DNA of 64,000 bases from Marinobacter sediminum (GCF_016820575.1 NZ_JAEMQH010000002.1:989305-1053304), one strand, 5' to 3'. Shown: positions 1 through 10,263, numbered from the stretch's first letter. Notes: generated by a model from the letters alone, not told the origin. A program made the numbers and translations.

Positions 1-1214
1 ACCTTGACGGCAGCGTCCACGAATTCCAGAACAACGCGGCCTCCTGGGAGGCCAGCTTTCACGCCATTGAGGATGCTCGAGGCGTTGATTGGTACCTGGG
101 TACCTTCGTCAATCAGGACCTGATCAGTGCGCCGGTTCAAAGTGCTCGTCTGACCGGGTTGATAATGGCCTTCATCGGTCTTTTGATCTCCCTTGTCCTG
201 TTGCACCTTGGCATCAAGGTCCTGATGGCGCCTGTGCGGCGCCTTAACACCGCGATGGCGGACATTGGTGCCGGTGATGCCGATCTTACCCAAAGACTGG
301 ACGCCAGCGCCCGCGATGAATTTGGCCAGTTGGCGGAGAGCTTTAACCGCTTTGTCGAAAACATCCAGAGCGTCGTTCGCGATGTTCAGAGAGGCAGCGA
401 CGAGCTCGATGATAACGTGCAGTCCCTGCGCGACACCGCCAGTACCAGCCGATCCAGCGTTGAGCAGCAACAGTCGGAAATTGACATGGTTGCCACCGCC
501 ATTAATGAGATGTCCGCTGCAGCGGGTGAAATCGCACAGAATGCGCAACAAACTGCCGATGCCGCTAATACTGCCGACAACGACAGTCGCGCTTCGCTTG
601 AAACCGTAGCTGCGTCGCGGGATGCCGTACAAAAGCTGTCCAAAGAGGTAAATTCCGCCGCTGAGGTCATCAATGCCCTGGGCGAAGATGTGTCATCGAT
701 TACCTCGGTACTGGAAGTGATTCAGGGCATTGCCGAGCAAACCAATCTGCTGGCACTAAACGCAGCCATTGAAGCAGCGCGTGCCGGTGAGGCAGGGCGA
801 GGCTTTGCCGTGGTCGCCGATGAGGTACGGAATCTGGCTCAGCGAACCCAGTCGAGCACTGAAGAAATCAACAGCATGATCGAGCGCCTGCAAAAGGGTG
901 CCAACAATGCGGTCACCGTGATGAATGCCTCCACGGCAGTCTCGAATGTCAGCATGGAAAAAGCCCAGGATGCCATGGAGTCGCTGAATCGCATTGCCGA
1001 GGCTATCACCTCCATCAACCAGATGACCTCGCAGATCGCGACGGCATCGGAAGAGCAGACTTCAGTGACCGAGGAGCTGAATTCGTCCATCACGCGCATC
1101 GCCGACCAGGGTCAGGAAGCGGCCGCGGCGGCTAGCGAAAACGACGTTTACAGTGGGCAGATTGAAAGCATTGGTCGCACGCTGAACCAGAATGCGTCAC
1201 GATTCCGGGTGTAA
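1..1214 (+). CDS. Methyl-accepting chemotaxis protein, 5' end outside window
   Basis: The open frame runs in from position 3 without a start, so the N-terminal sensor is missing. What remains is the end of a periplasmic sensing domain, a transmembrane helix (about nt 159-210), a HAMP linker ([16 protein letters not shown]...) and a full cytoplasmic signalling hairpin. The conserved tip [19 protein letters not shown] is present and continues into [19 protein letters not shown]. It would transmit ligand binding to CheA/CheW at the inner membrane. No chemotaxis genes lie beside it, so it is a dispersed receptor. There is no CheR-binding pentapeptide at the C-terminus. The ligand cannot be inferred from this fragment. 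Confidence 0.93.
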   Translation, partial: LDGSVHEFQNNAASWEASFHAIEDARGVDWYLGTFVNQDLISAPVQSARLTGLIMAFIGLLISLVLLHLGIKVLMAPVRRLNTAMADIGAGDADLTQRLDASARDEFGQLAESFNRFVENIQSVVRDVQRGSDELDDNVQSLRDTASTSRSSVEQQQSEIDMVATAINEMSAAAGEIAQNAQQTADAANTADNDSRASLETVAASRDAVQKLSKEVNSAAEVINALGEDVSSITSVLEVIQGIAEQTNLLALNAAIEAARAGEAGRGFAVVADEVRNLAQRTQSSTEEINSMIERLQKGANNAVTVMNASTAVSNVSMEKAQDAMESLNRIAEAITSINQMTSQIATASEEQTSVTEELNSSITRIADQGQEAAAAASENDVYSGQIESIGRTLNQNASRFRV

Positions 1215-1267
1215 CGGGCACCCGGGGGCCAATTGTGCGAAGATCAGGCAATCTCCCCTAATAGAGC

Positions 1268-1831
1268 ATGAACATGGCACTTATTGACACGATCATCGGC
1301 GCAACCGGGCAATGGGTTGCGCATTCAGATTCCAACGCCACCCTGGCAAACCCTTTGGCGTGGCTGCGCAAGACCGGTGGCTATGCCGCGGTAAACCGCA
1401 TCATCGGCCTGTCGATTCCGTTTGCTACCCGCAATCGATTCAGCGTGGAGGAGTTGCGGCCGGGCTACGTTAAGGCCCGAATTCGCCTGAAGGGCAACAA
1501 GAATCACTTTGGCAGTTTGTATGCCGGCGCCTATTTCCTGGTCGCGGAAATACCCGGTGGCGTGCTGACATTGTTTGACCTTGGGCCTTCGTACACGCCG
1601 ATCCTCAAGGAGATGACCCTGCAGTTTCTGCAGCCGGCAAACTCGGACGTCACCGTGGAGTTCTCACTGACACCGGAAATGGTCGAGGGCATTCTGGCGG
1701 ACGCGGACGCCACCGGCCGGGCCAAGTTTACCCTGGAAGGCCAGCTACATGATCAAGAAGGCAACCACGTTGCCAATTCAATCGCCCATTACCGGGTTCG
1801 AAAGCAGGGCTTCAAAGCTGAGGGCGAGTAA
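1268..1831 (+). CDS. DUF4442-type hotdog-fold protein, possible thioesterase
   Basis: A 187-residue soluble protein. The central segment KNHFGSLYAGAYFLVAEIPGG has the look of the hotdog helix region of PaaI/DUF4442-type thioesterases, where a conserved N-x-x-G-x-x-x-A pattern lines the acyl-CoA pocket. It is followed by the beta strands typical of the fold. Such proteins hydrolyse or bind acyl thioesters; the substrate is unknown. ATG at 1268 is taken as start, with an in-frame ATG at 1274 as an alternative, and neither has a strong ribosome binding site. It stands alone, 53 nt after the chemoreceptor gene and convergent with recQ. The family call is by resemblance only. Confidence 0.6.
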   Translation: MNMALIDTIIGATGQWVAHSDSNATLANPLAWLRKTGGYAAVNRIIGLSIPFATRNRFSVEELRPGYVKARIRLKGNKNHFGSLYAGAYFLVAEIPGGVLTLFDLGPSYTPILKEMTLQFLQPANSDVTVEFSLTPEMVEGILADADATGRAKFTLEGQLHDQEGNHVANSIAHYRVRKQGFKAEGE

Positions 1832-1864
1832 GCCCTGTGGAGTTGTTAACTGGGAACGGTAAAT

Positions 1865-1884
1865 GGAGCGCTTACGAGCGCTCC
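1865..1884 (-). terminator. Hairpin over the recQ stop codon
   Basis: Arms GGAGCGCT and AGCGCTCC (8 bp) around a TACG loop. The recQ stop codon lies inside the stem. On the minus strand a short T-rich stretch (ATTTACC) follows, so weak termination of recQ transcripts is plausible. There is no T-run on the plus strand. Confidence 0.4.
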
Positions 1885-3740
1885 AGACCAGAAAGGGTTT
1901 CGAGGAAAATGGCGCCGTACTTCTCCAGCTTGGCGGCGCCGACGCCGCTTACCTCGGCCAACTCGTCCAGGGATTGCGGTTTGCGCTCCAGCATGTCGAA
2001 CAGGGTGGCGTCGTGGAAGATGACATAGGGCGGAACCCCCTGCTTGTCGGCAAGTTCCTTGCGACACGCCCGCAAGGCATCCCAGCCGGCTTGGTCGGTA
2101 ATCTGTTCACGTATAGCTGCACCACTGCGACTGCCTTGGCCTCGCGACGAGGTTTTCTTAACCACCGGATCTTTGCGCAGCTCAACCGGCTGTTTGCCTT
2201 GAAGCAGTGGGCGACAGGTCTCCGTTAATTGCAGGGCGCCGTAGCCCTCGGGGTCCGCCCGCAAATAGCCGTTGGCAACCAGTTGCCGGAATACCGACTT
2301 CCACTCGTTCACTGACAACTCGGTACCAATCCCGTAGGTGGACACTGCCTGGTGGCCCGACTGCAGGATTCGTTCGTTTTCCGATCCCCGGAGCACATCA
2401 ATCAGGTAGGTGACACCGAAGCGCTGGCCAGTCCGAAAAACACAGGACAACGCCTTCTGGACCGCGACGGTTCCATCCCAGGTTTCAGGTGGATTCAGGC
2501 AGGTATCACAATTGCCGCAGGGCTCGTCCTGTGTGTCCCCGAAATAACGCAGTAACACCTCACGCCGGCACCGGGTGACTTCGCACAGGCCAAGCATGGC
2601 GTCGAGTTTCTGCCGTTCTACCCGCTTGAACTGATCGTTGCCCTGTGACGCTTCCAGCATCTGGCGCAGTTTGATGACGTCCTGAAGGCCATAGACCATC
2701 CACGCGGTTGAGGGCTTGCCGTCCCGGCCGGCACGACCGGTTTCCTGATAGTAGGCCTCGAGGCTCTTGGGCAAATCCAGGTGAGCAACAAACCGAACGT
2801 CAGGCTTGTCGATCCCCATCCCGAACGCAATGGTGGCCACAATAATCACACCGTCCTCACGCAGGAATCGTTCCTGATGCAGCGCCCGGGTTTCGGACGG
2901 CAGGCCCGCGTGGTAGGGCAGAGCCGTATAACCTTTGTCGGCCAGCATGCGCGCCGTTGCATCCACCTTGTTGCGAGACATGCAGTAGACGATGCCGCAT
3001 TCGCCATCATGTTCTGCTTTAATAAAATCCAGCAACTGCTTGTTTGCGTTTGTTTTAGGCGCAATTCGGTACTGGATATTCGGGCGATCAAACCCGCTTA
3101 CAAAGTGCCGCGCTTCGGTAAGGGAAAGCCGCTCGGCAATCTCCTTGCGAGTTCGCTCGTCGGCGGTGGCAGTCAGAGCGATGCGCGGAACCGTCGGGAA
3201 TTCGTTGGCCAGCATACTCAGCTGGAGGTAGTCAGACCTGAAATCATGCCCCCACTGGGACACACAGTGAGCTTCGTCGATGGCGAACAGAGAGATCGAT
3301 GCGTCGTGCAGCAGGTCAATGGTACGTGGCTGAATCAGTCGCTCAGGCGCGCAATACAGCAAATCGAGTTCACCCGTTGCCAACGCGTATTCGGTGGCAC
3401 GCGCCTGCTCCATGTCCATGGTGGAGTTCAGGAACGCCGCTTTCACTCCCAACTCTTTCAGCGCTGCGACCTGATCCTGCATCAGGGCAATGAGCGGGGA
3501 GATCACCACGGCAGTTCCGGGCCGAACCAAAGCGGGTACCTGGTAACACAGAGATTTACCGCCCCCGGTGGGCATCAGCACCAGGGCATCACGGCCATCG
3601 ACCACTTCCCGAATGATGTCGCCCTGCAACGGCCGGAACGTCTCGTAACCGAACACCTCATGGAGCACCTGTTCGGGATCCCTGCGGGAGGTCGTCGGGC
3701 GCTCTGTGCTGAGCTCTTCGAAGTTCTGATCAAAATGCAT
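1872..3740 (-). CDS. recQ: ATP-dependent DNA helicase RecQ
   Basis: A 622-residue superfamily 2 helicase that unwinds DNA 3' to 5' in RecF-pathway repair and fork processing. Walker A is PTGGGKS (about residues 57-63) and the DEAH box is [14 protein letters not shown] (about 153-166). The arginine-rich motif [11 protein letters not shown] follows. The RecQ zinc site has four cysteines in the segment around CRREVLL and CGNCDTC, then a winged-helix RQC domain and a C-terminal HRDC domain ([21 protein letters not shown]). Length and domain order match E. coli RecQ. It is a single-gene unit divergent from the acyltransferase gene. The long plus-strand open frame opposite it is a shadow. Confidence 0.97.
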   Translation of the reverse strand: MHFDQNFEELSTERPTTSRRDPEQVLHEVFGYETFRPLQGDIIREVVDGRDALVLMPTGGGKSLCYQVPALVRPGTAVVISPLIALMQDQVAALKELGVKAAFLNSTMDMEQARATEYALATGELDLLYCAPERLIQPRTIDLLHDASISLFAIDEAHCVSQWGHDFRSDYLQLSMLANEFPTVPRIALTATADERTRKEIAERLSLTEARHFVSGFDRPNIQYRIAPKTNANKQLLDFIKAEHDGECGIVYCMSRNKVDATARMLADKGYTALPYHAGLPSETRALHQERFLREDGVIIVATIAFGMGIDKPDVRFVAHLDLPKSLEAYYQETGRAGRDGKPSTAWMVYGLQDVIKLRQMLEASQGNDQFKRVERQKLDAMLGLCEVTRCRREVLLRYFGDTQDEPCGNCDTCLNPPETWDGTVAVQKALSCVFRTGQRFGVTYLIDVLRGSENERILQSGHQAVSTYGIGTELSVNEWKSVFRQLVANGYLRADPEGYGALQLTETCRPLLQGKQPVELRKDPVVKKTSSRGQGSRSGAAIREQITDQAGWDALRACRKELADKQGVPPYVIFHDATLFDMLERKPQSLDELAEVSGVGAAKLEKYGAIFLETLSGLERS

Positions 3741-3928
3741 AAGGTAACCGGTTAATCGACGTGTTTGCCGAAGAGATTGCAGAGGGAATTTGCTTGGGCG
3801 CGAATGATACCAGATTCACCAACAGATTCATTGGCGAGGATGCGAAACACGATGGCGGGGGATGGAGGCAAAGTAACCTGAGAAACGCTACAATACCGCG
3901 TTTTTGAATCACCGTTTAGCGGAATTCT

Positions 3929-5152
3929 GTGACAGACACCGATAATAACAGGGCTTCCATGCAGGAATTTGATGCCATCCGTCCGTATTCGGACGAAGAG
4001 ACCGGCCCGGCCATTAAGCGCCTGGTAAACGATCAGGAATTTCTCGACATGGTCGGCCGGTTCAAATCGCCGACACTCGCCCGTTGGGCTCCGGCAGTGC
4101 TCAGAGTGTTCATTCGCCGCTGGCTGGCAAACCATTTTGGGCAATACCACCGGGTTGATGATCTGCAAGCCAGCTTGTCTTCCTATGTTGGCGAATTGGT
4201 GGACGGCACCACATCACGGGTTACCGTCAGTGGCCTGGAACACCTGGACAAAAACAGCGCGCACCTGTTCATCTCCAACCACCGGGATATCGTCTTCGAC
4301 CCGATGGTGGTGAACTATCTGCTGTTCCAGAACGGTTTTCACACCACCCGAATTGCAATTGGTGACAATCTGCTCGCCAACCGCGTATTTGCGGAGATGA
4401 TGCGACTGAACAAGAGCTTTGTGGTTCGTCGCAACATGACCAGCCCGCGGGAAATGCGGGACGCTTATCTGACGCTGTCGGCCTTTATTAACCACAGCAT
4501 TGATACCAACAACAGCATCTGGATCGCCCAGCGGGAAGGCCGGGCCAAAGACGGCCTCGATTTTACCGATCCCGCCATCATCAAGATGTTCTACATGAGC
4601 CGCAAGAAGAGCGGGCTCAGTTTTGCCGAGGCCATGAACCGGCTACACGTGGTGCCTGTCTCCATTGCCTATGAGTACGATCCCTGCGACGAAGACAAAG
4701 CCCGAGAGCTGGAAGCGCGCGCCCGCACCGGCAATTACACCAAGGCCGAAGGTGAGGACACCGATCAGATCATGAAGGGCCTAACCGGATTCAAGGGCCA
4801 TGTGCACGTTCACTTTGGCAAGCCCATTCAAAACGCACCGGACGACGCCAAGGCTATGTCTGCGTTGATTGATCGGGAAATGCACGCTAACTACCACCTG
4901 CATGCCTCTAACCTGGTCGCGTACCATGCCCGTGGTGTACATCCCGATGCGCACGTCACCCCTGACACCGTCAGCGATACCGTGGTGACGGCCGAAGCCT
5001 GGTCACCGGCGGAAATGGAAGCTGCCGAGGCCGAAATGGACCGGCGCCTGGACGCCTGTGATCCGGCCATCCGTCCGTACCTGTTGGATATGTACGCCAA
5101 CCCGGTAGTGACGGCACTGGAAGCGAATTCAGACGAACCGAATCCGGAATAA
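3929..5152 (+). CDS. PlsC-like glycerolipid acyltransferase
   Basis: A 407-residue member of the 1-acylglycerol-3-phosphate/glycerol-3-phosphate acyltransferase superfamily. The catalytic block is SNHRDIVFDP, where the acid follows the histidine after five residues (H-x5-D) instead of the usual four. Later blocks are FVVRR, WIAQREGRAKDG (phosphate-binding) and VVPVSIAYEYDP. It is longer than ordinary PlsC (about 240 residues), with an N-terminal extension of about 90 residues and an acidic C-terminal tail. No clear membrane span is seen, so it may be peripheral. GTG at 3929 is used; an ATG at 3959 is possible. It probably acylates a glycerol phosphate or another lipid precursor. The carboxylesterase gene follows after 38 nt and could be co-transcribed. 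Confidence 0.8.
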   Translation: MTDTDNNRASMQEFDAIRPYSDEETGPAIKRLVNDQEFLDMVGRFKSPTLARWAPAVLRVFIRRWLANHFGQYHRVDDLQASLSSYVGELVDGTTSRVTVSGLEHLDKNSAHLFISNHRDIVFDPMVVNYLLFQNGFHTTRIAIGDNLLANRVFAEMMRLNKSFVVRRNMTSPREMRDAYLTLSAFINHSIDTNNSIWIAQREGRAKDGLDFTDPAIIKMFYMSRKKSGLSFAEAMNRLHVVPVSIAYEYDPCDEDKARELEARARTGNYTKAEGEDTDQIMKGLTGFKGHVHVHFGKPIQNAPDDAKAMSALIDREMHANYHLHASNLVAYHARGVHPDAHVTPDTVSDTVVTAEAWSPAEMEAAEAEMDRRLDACDPAIRPYLLDMYANPVVTALEANSDEPNPE

Positions 5153-5190
5153 TCCGAATCATCTATTTACCGACGTCAACGAGGTGTTGA

Positions 5191-5850
5191 GTGCAGGATC
5201 TTGATTACATTGAACTGGAAACCGCTCCGAATCCGACAGCTGCGGTCATCTGGCTGCACGGCCTGGGCGCGAGCGGGCACGATTTCGAACCGGTAGTACC
5301 GGAGCTGGGCCTGCCTGAAGGCGCGGCTGTGCGTTTTATCTTTCCCCACGCCCCCGAGTTGCCGGTGACAATCAACGGCGGCATGCGCATGCCCGCCTGG
5401 TACGACATCAAGGCCATGGATATAGATCGCGTGGTGGATACCGAGCAGCTGATGGCATCCGCCGATGCCGTGGGTAAATTGGTGGATCGCGAGATCGAAC
5501 GCGGCATCCCGTCTGAAAAAATCGTTATCGCTGGTTTCTCCCAGGGCGGCGCCGTGGCTTACGAGCTGGGCCTGAGTTACCCGAGCCGCCTGGCCGGTGT
5601 GCTGGCACTGTCGACCTACTTTGCCACCGCCAAAACGGTGAAACCGTCGAGCGCCAATGCCGGGATACCCATTTCTGTCTACCACGGAACCTTTGATCCC
5701 ATGGTGCCGGAATCACTGGGGGTACAAAGCGTGGAGGCCCTGAAAGCCATGGGCTTTGCCCCGGACTACCAGACCTTCCCGATGGAACACAGCGTTTGTC
5801 TGGAAGAAGTGGTCGATATCGGTCGCTTTATTCAGAAGCACGCGCTCTGA
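5191..5850 (+). CDS. Alpha/beta-hydrolase of the phospholipase/carboxylesterase family
   Basis: A 219-residue cytoplasmic serine esterase. The nucleophile elbow is GFSQGGA (Ser117) and the likely acid is Asp169 in YHGTFDP. The likely histidine is His200 in MEHSV. HGLGASGHDF near the N-terminus supplies the oxyanion region. This is the family of Pseudomonas fluorescens carboxylesterase and acyl-protein thioesterases, which hydrolyse short acyl esters or thioesters. The start is GTG at 5191, preceded by GAGGTGTTGA. It is convergent with glgA, with only 16 nt between the stops, and probably forms a two-gene unit with the upstream acyltransferase. Confidence 0.9.
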   Translation: MQDLDYIELETAPNPTAAVIWLHGLGASGHDFEPVVPELGLPEGAAVRFIFPHAPELPVTINGGMRMPAWYDIKAMDIDRVVDTEQLMASADAVGKLVDREIERGIPSEKIVIAGFSQGGAVAYELGLSYPSRLAGVLALSTYFATAKTVKPSSANAGIPISVYHGTFDPMVPESLGVQSVEALKAMGFAPDYQTFPMEHSVCLEEVVDIGRFIQKHAL

Positions 5851-5866
5851 GCCACGCCAGACCGGG

Positions 5867-7357
5867 CTAACCCCAAATGGCATGCTGGCGTTCGGCAAGG
5901 ATATTTTGGTACAGATCGCTGTATAGCCGGGCGCTGCGGTTCCAGGAATAATCGCCTGTCATGGCGTTTTCCTGGATCCGGCGCCAGGTTCTTCGGCTTT
6001 CATAATATTTCAGGGCCCGTTCAATAGTGGAGAGCAAAGCCGCGGCGTCTGGAATGTCAAAGCTGAAGCCGTTGGCTATCTCACCGCTGTTGTTGGAGAC
6101 ATCGAACACGGTGTCTCTTAGCCCTCCGACCCGATTCACGATGGGAATGGTGCCATAGCGCAGACCGTAAAGCTGGTTCAACCCGCAGGGTTCGAATCGT
6201 GAGGGCATGAGCAGCAAGTCACTGCCCGCAATCACGCGGTGAACAAGGGCCTCATCGTAAGCAATGGTCACTGACAGTTGTCCAGGCCAGTCCCGCGCAT
6301 GCTGGTCCATTGCAACCTCAAATTTCCTTTCTTCAGAACTCGACGCCTGAGAAGCGGTTCCGGCGCCTATCATGGCCAGCTGGCAGCCTCGCTTTAACAG
6401 CGCCGGCAACACGTCCGAAAGCCAGTCCAGACCCTTTCCTTTAACCATTCGACCTGCAAAGCAGAACAGTGCGGCATCAGTCTGTTCCAGCCCCAATTCC
6501 TGTCGCAACTGAAAGCGGCACAGGCGTTTGCTCTTGATGTCCTCAGGACCATAGTGGTGGGGAAGGTGGGCGTCGTTTTCAGGATCCCAAGCACGCGTAT
6601 CGATGCCATTCAGGATTCCGGTTAATTCATGACGACGTTGGTAAAGCAGGTCTTCCAGGCCACAGCCGAATTCCGGGGTCTGGATTTCCTCGGCGTAACC
6701 CGGACTCACGGTCGTGATGCGGTCACTGAACACCAGGCCGCCCTTGATGAACGCAAGCTGCCCCTTGAGGTCCAGTAGATCGTAGCTCCAGGATTTCTCG
6801 GGCAGACCAAAGTTTTGAAAGGTGTCTTGCGGGAACAGGCCCTGGCTGGCCAGATTGTGAACGGTAAATACCGTGCTGGGACGCTCGGAACTTAACTCCA
6901 GGTAGACCGGTAGCAGCGCGCTTTGCCAGTCGTTGCAGTGCACCACCTCGGGGATCCAGGATAACCCGGCCTTACCAAGTGCAATTTTGGCCCCTACCTT
7001 GGCAAACAACTGGAAACGACGTGCGTTATCCTTCCAAGGCTGTCCTTCTGCGTTTTGGTAGGGGTTTCCGGGGCGCCTGAAAAGCTGTGCGCAATCGACG
7101 ATCCAAAGGGTAACGGCGGTGCCGGGTAAGCGGGTTTGCCACAGGTTTACATCGTAACTGTCGACCCACAAGCGCGCTTTGTGAAGAGCCCCGGCGTCAC
7201 GGGTTAATTCCATGGCGGCAGGGTAGCCCGGCAACAGTATAGTGACGTCATAACCAATATGGCCCAGCGCCTCTGGCAAACTGGCGGACACATCGGCCAA
7301 TCCGCCGGTTCTGACCAACGGATGAACCTCACTGGTGACAAACAGAACACGGGTCAT
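5867..7357 (-). CDS. glgA: Glycogen (starch) synthase, ADP-glucose dependent
   Basis: A 496-residue GT5 glycosyltransferase of GT-B fold. It elongates alpha-1,4-glucan from ADP-glucose. The N-terminal substrate loop is RTGGLADVSASLPEAL (K-x-G-G-L motif with Arg for Lys). The C-terminal nucleotide-binding part has FAGRMVKGKGLD and the sugar-nucleotide pocket PSRFEPCGLNQLYGLRYGT. Length fits GlgA. No glgB, glgC or glgP lies nearby, so the glycogen pathway genes are dispersed. The gene lies downstream of trkH on the same strand, with about 100 nt between them. Confidence 0.95.
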   Translation of the reverse strand: MTRVLFVTSEVHPLVRTGGLADVSASLPEALGHIGYDVTILLPGYPAAMELTRDAGALHKARLWVDSYDVNLWQTRLPGTAVTLWIVDCAQLFRRPGNPYQNAEGQPWKDNARRFQLFAKVGAKIALGKAGLSWIPEVVHCNDWQSALLPVYLELSSERPSTVFTVHNLASQGLFPQDTFQNFGLPEKSWSYDLLDLKGQLAFIKGGLVFSDRITTVSPGYAEEIQTPEFGCGLEDLLYQRRHELTGILNGIDTRAWDPENDAHLPHHYGPEDIKSKRLCRFQLRQELGLEQTDAALFCFAGRMVKGKGLDWLSDVLPALLKRGCQLAMIGAGTASQASSSEERKFEVAMDQHARDWPGQLSVTIAYDEALVHRVIAGSDLLLMPSRFEPCGLNQLYGLRYGTIPIVNRVGGLRDTVFDVSNNSGEIANGFSFDIPDAAALLSTIERALKYYESRRTWRRIQENAMTGDYSWNRSARLYSDLYQNILAERQHAIWG

Positions 7358-7459
7358 GGCAATGACCTTAGCTTCACCACCCGCTAGGGCGGTAGGGCTT
7401 TGAACGTCGGTACTCGCTTAGACAGCACCCGTTAAGGCAGTGCTTGTTCAATAATAGCC

Positions 7460-8911
7460 CTAACTGCGCCAGAAGGCGGGCGACAGTACGATAATGACAC
7501 TGAGGATTTCCAGGCGACCCATCAGCATGCCGACTGAGAGTAACCATTTGGCGCCGTCTGGCAGGGGACCAAAGTTCCCAGAGGGACCGATGATGTCACC
7601 TAGCCCTGGGCCGACATTGGTCAGCGACGACAAGGCACCCGACAACGAGGTGATGAAGTCCAGCTGCATAGCGGCGAGTGCCACCGTAATCACCAGTAGG
7701 GAAAGCAGGAAAATGAAGCTGTAGGCGATCATGGACGAGATGATTTCGTCACTGACCGCCCGGCCGTTGTAGTTCCGCGTCAATACCGCACGAGGGTGAA
7801 GCAAGCGCATCAACTGCTCTCTTAGGATGATGATCGAGAGCTGGAAGCGGAAGACCTTCATGCCACCGGAGGTTGAGCCCGAACAGCCGCCGATGAACAT
7901 CAGGAAGAAGAACAGCACGAAGGCTAATGGACCCCAGGCCGAGTAATCCTCAGAGGCGTAGCCGGTGGTGGTTACTACCGAGGTTACGTTGAACAGAGTA
8001 GAGGCGTAGTTGTGCAGTGGGTCAAAGGGCACCGGCGACACGGCCCACCGGTAAAGGGTCAACACCGCCGGAATCAGCAGCAGTAACGTCAGCAGAAACC
8101 GCACCTGCTGGTCACGAAACAACACGCCATGTTGTCCGTGCATCTCCCGAACAAACAGGAAAAACGGCAGGCTGCCCAGAATCATGAACAGGGTTGCTTC
8201 CATCAAGATCAGGTCACTGAACTTGCCCATGGACATGTCTGAGGTGGAAAAACCGCCGGTGGCGATACTGGTCAGGCCATGATTGAAGGCATCAAACAGG
8301 GTCATCCCGGAGACCCAGTAGGTCAGCACCGCGACAATGGAAAAGATAATGTAAACCACCAGCAGCCCTCGGCTGAGGGTCTTCATGCGGGGCAGGGCCT
8401 TATCGGTCCACTCAGAGGATTCGGTGGCAAAGAGCCGCATACCGCCAACACGCAGGAACGGCAGAACCGCAACGAACATTCCGATTATCCCGATACCCCC
8501 GATCCACTGAAGAATGGAGCGCCACAAAAGCAAGTCCCGGTCCATGGTATCCAGACCGCTGAGCACGGTTGCCCCTGTGGTGGTTATACCGGAGGTTGCC
8601 TCAAAAACGGCATCCGGCGCGGAGATGTTGTTGCCACTGAGATAAAAGGGCAAGGCAGAGCAAAGGGTGAGGATGAACCAACTGGAAACCGTCAGGACAA
8701 ACATGTACCGGGGCTTGAGATCCCGAGGTTGCCGATAAGTGGCAACGATGCCAAAAATTCCAAGGCCACACACAATGCTGGCCGATTCCGCAAACGCCGA
8801 GGCATTAGGCGCAATAGAACCTGCCAGAAAAATGACCGGTAACGTCATGAAAATGCTTAAAAGCACAAACATGACACTGACGATGAATATTACGGGATAG
8901 AGGTTTCTCAA
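7460..8911 (-). CDS. trkH: Trk system potassium uptake protein TrkH
   Basis: A 483-residue polytopic inner-membrane protein with four repeated pore modules. The filter-like glycines appear as TTGATVLSG, ATGGFSTSD, TTTGYASEDY and NVGPGLGD. It conducts K+ in complex with the cytoplasmic NAD-binding subunit TrkA, which is not encoded here. Hydrophobic segments run from the N-terminal end (VIFIVSVMFVLLS) to the C-terminus (SVGMLMGRLEILSVIIVLSPAFW). Length matches E. coli TrkH/TrkG (483-485). The plus-strand open frames opposite it are shadows. Confidence 0.95.
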   Translation of the reverse strand: MRNLYPVIFIVSVMFVLLSIFMTLPVIFLAGSIAPNASAFAESASIVCGLGIFGIVATYRQPRDLKPRYMFVLTVSSWFILTLCSALPFYLSGNNISAPDAVFEATSGITTTGATVLSGLDTMDRDLLLWRSILQWIGGIGIIGMFVAVLPFLRVGGMRLFATESSEWTDKALPRMKTLSRGLLVVYIIFSIVAVLTYWVSGMTLFDAFNHGLTSIATGGFSTSDMSMGKFSDLILMEATLFMILGSLPFFLFVREMHGQHGVLFRDQQVRFLLTLLLLIPAVLTLYRWAVSPVPFDPLHNYASTLFNVTSVVTTTGYASEDYSAWGPLAFVLFFFLMFIGGCSGSTSGGMKVFRFQLSIIILREQLMRLLHPRAVLTRNYNGRAVSDEIISSMIAYSFIFLLSLLVITVALAAMQLDFITSLSGALSSLTNVGPGLGDIIGPSGNFGPLPDGAKWLLSVGMLMGRLEILSVIIVLSPAFWRS

Positions 8912-9121
8912 AGAATGCTCAGGCCAGCTGAAACAAGAGTGGCGTCAGAATACCTGTGGGTGCCCGCTTCCGCAACAAAACGGCACTTACAGGTTGCGAA
9001 TTAACAGAGCATTAAATCACTGTAAAAAAGGGGTAAATAGGGATCTTGGCTCTGGTATTGCCCGTGTTATTGGTGCAACTTCTAAAAAGAGCCACACTTT
9101 GCTCGATAAGGAGAACAAGCA

Positions 9122-9664
9122 ATGAAACACTCACGTTCACTTGCCGTAGTCCTGGCCTCAGGCCTTTTTGCCGCCAGTGCAGCCAGCGCTCAAGATATGT
9201 ACAAATCCGGGTTAGGTGGGGTTTACACCGGCCTTAACTACACCTTTATGAGTCTCGACGCCGGAGGCGAAGACGCTGACGTGGGTACGCTCTCAGCCAA
9301 AGCCGGGGTTATGGCCACTCCGTTTCTGGGCTTCGAAGCCCGCGGCGGATTTGGCGTGGATGACGATCGCGTTCGCGGAATCGATTATTCCGTCGACAAC
9401 TTCTTCGGTGGCTATGCCACGTTCAACATCGCGAACGAATCCCCAATAACGCCTTACGCGGTGCTGGGCTTCACCCGTGTTGAAGTTGAGGCGGAAGGGC
9501 CATTCAACACCGTTACCGATGACGAGAGCGACGTATCTTACGGTGTCGGCCTGAACATGGAGTTCGCACGCAATGTCTCTGGCAACCTTGAGTACATGCG
9601 TTACTATGACGACGATGACGTTACCGTAGACGGTCTCGGAGTTGGCGTTCAGTTCAACTTCTGA
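9122..9664 (+). CDS. Small outer-membrane beta-barrel protein
   Basis: A 180-residue secreted protein. It has a clear signal peptide, MKHSRSLAVVLASGLFAASAASA, with cleavage expected before QDMYKS. The rest alternates polar and hydrophobic residues in strands such as VYTGLNYTFMSL, YGVGLNMEF and LEYMRYY, and ends in the terminal aromatic signature GVGVQFNF recognised by the Bam machinery. This matches the OmpA-like/OmpW-size eight-strand barrels (outer membrane beta-barrel domain). Loops are strongly acidic (EDAD, DDDR, DDES, DDDD), as is common in marine and halophilic bacteria. A strong ribosome binding site AAGGAG precedes the ATG. Function beyond a structural or porin-like role cannot be read. 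Confidence 0.82.
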   Translation: MKHSRSLAVVLASGLFAASAASAQDMYKSGLGGVYTGLNYTFMSLDAGGEDADVGTLSAKAGVMATPFLGFEARGGFGVDDDRVRGIDYSVDNFFGGYATFNIANESPITPYAVLGFTRVEVEAEGPFNTVTDDESDVSYGVGLNMEFARNVSGNLEYMRYYDDDDVTVDGLGVGVQFNF

Positions 9665-9687
9665 TCCTATAATCGCCAGGAGCTTGC

Positions 9688-10263
9688 TTGAATCACCTTG
9701 CCCATGTTTTTCTCGCGCCGGATTCCCCCGAGGCCAGAGTGGGCAGTATTCTTGGCGATTTTACCCGGGGTATTGATGTGTCCCTGCTGCCCGTTCCGGT
9801 GCAGCAGGGCATCCGCCATCACCGGGCGGTGGATAGCTTTACCGACCAGCACCCTGAGGTTCTTGCCAGCAAGGCCATCTTTTCAAGGCAGCGGCGCCGG
9901 TTCGCCGGCGTAGCCCTCGACATTCTGTACGATCACTATCTGTTAAGGCATTGGCAACGTTTTAGCCAGACCGATCGTGGTATCTTTGTCGAAGGTATTT
10001 ACCAGGAACTTCAACGTAATGAGCACCTGATGCCGGAGAAAATGGCACAGGTGACACGACGCATGGTGGAGCACGACTGGTTTGGTGCATATCGAGATCT
10101 GGAGAGTATTGGCTATGCCCTCGATCGCGTTGCCGGTCGCATTCGGTTCGCCAACAAGTTCACCGGGATGATTGACGAAATCCGGGCAAATGATGTTGAA
10201 CTGGAAAAACGGTTTCTTCGCTTTTTCCCCGATTTACAGTCCTTTGCAGGAGATTTTGAATGA
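9688..10263 (+). CDS. acpH: Acyl-carrier-protein phosphodiesterase
   Basis: A 191-residue protein very close in length to E. coli AcpH (193). It removes the 4'-phosphopantetheine group from holo-ACP. HD-like metal residues are visible: MNHLAHVFLA, GSILGDFTRG, IRHHRAVDSFTDQHP and DILYDHYL, all typical of this DUF479 family. The start is TTG at 9688, chosen because CCAGGAG lies 5 nt upstream and MNHLAH is the usual family start. Its stop overlaps the start of the next gene by 4 nt (ATGA), so the two are translationally coupled. Confidence 0.9.
   Translation: MNHLAHVFLAPDSPEARVGSILGDFTRGIDVSLLPVPVQQGIRHHRAVDSFTDQHPEVLASKAIFSRQRRRFAGVALDILYDHYLLRHWQRFSQTDRGIFVEGIYQELQRNEHLMPEKMAQVTRRMVEHDWFGAYRDLESIGYALDRVAGRIRFANKFTGMIDEIRANDVELEKRFLRFFPDLQSFAGDFE

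Noticed and set aside
2781-3755. Long plus-strand open frame opposite recQ
   Set aside because: It lies fully antisense to a clear RecQ gene and its translation has no recognisable domain; it is a shadow of the recQ codon pattern.
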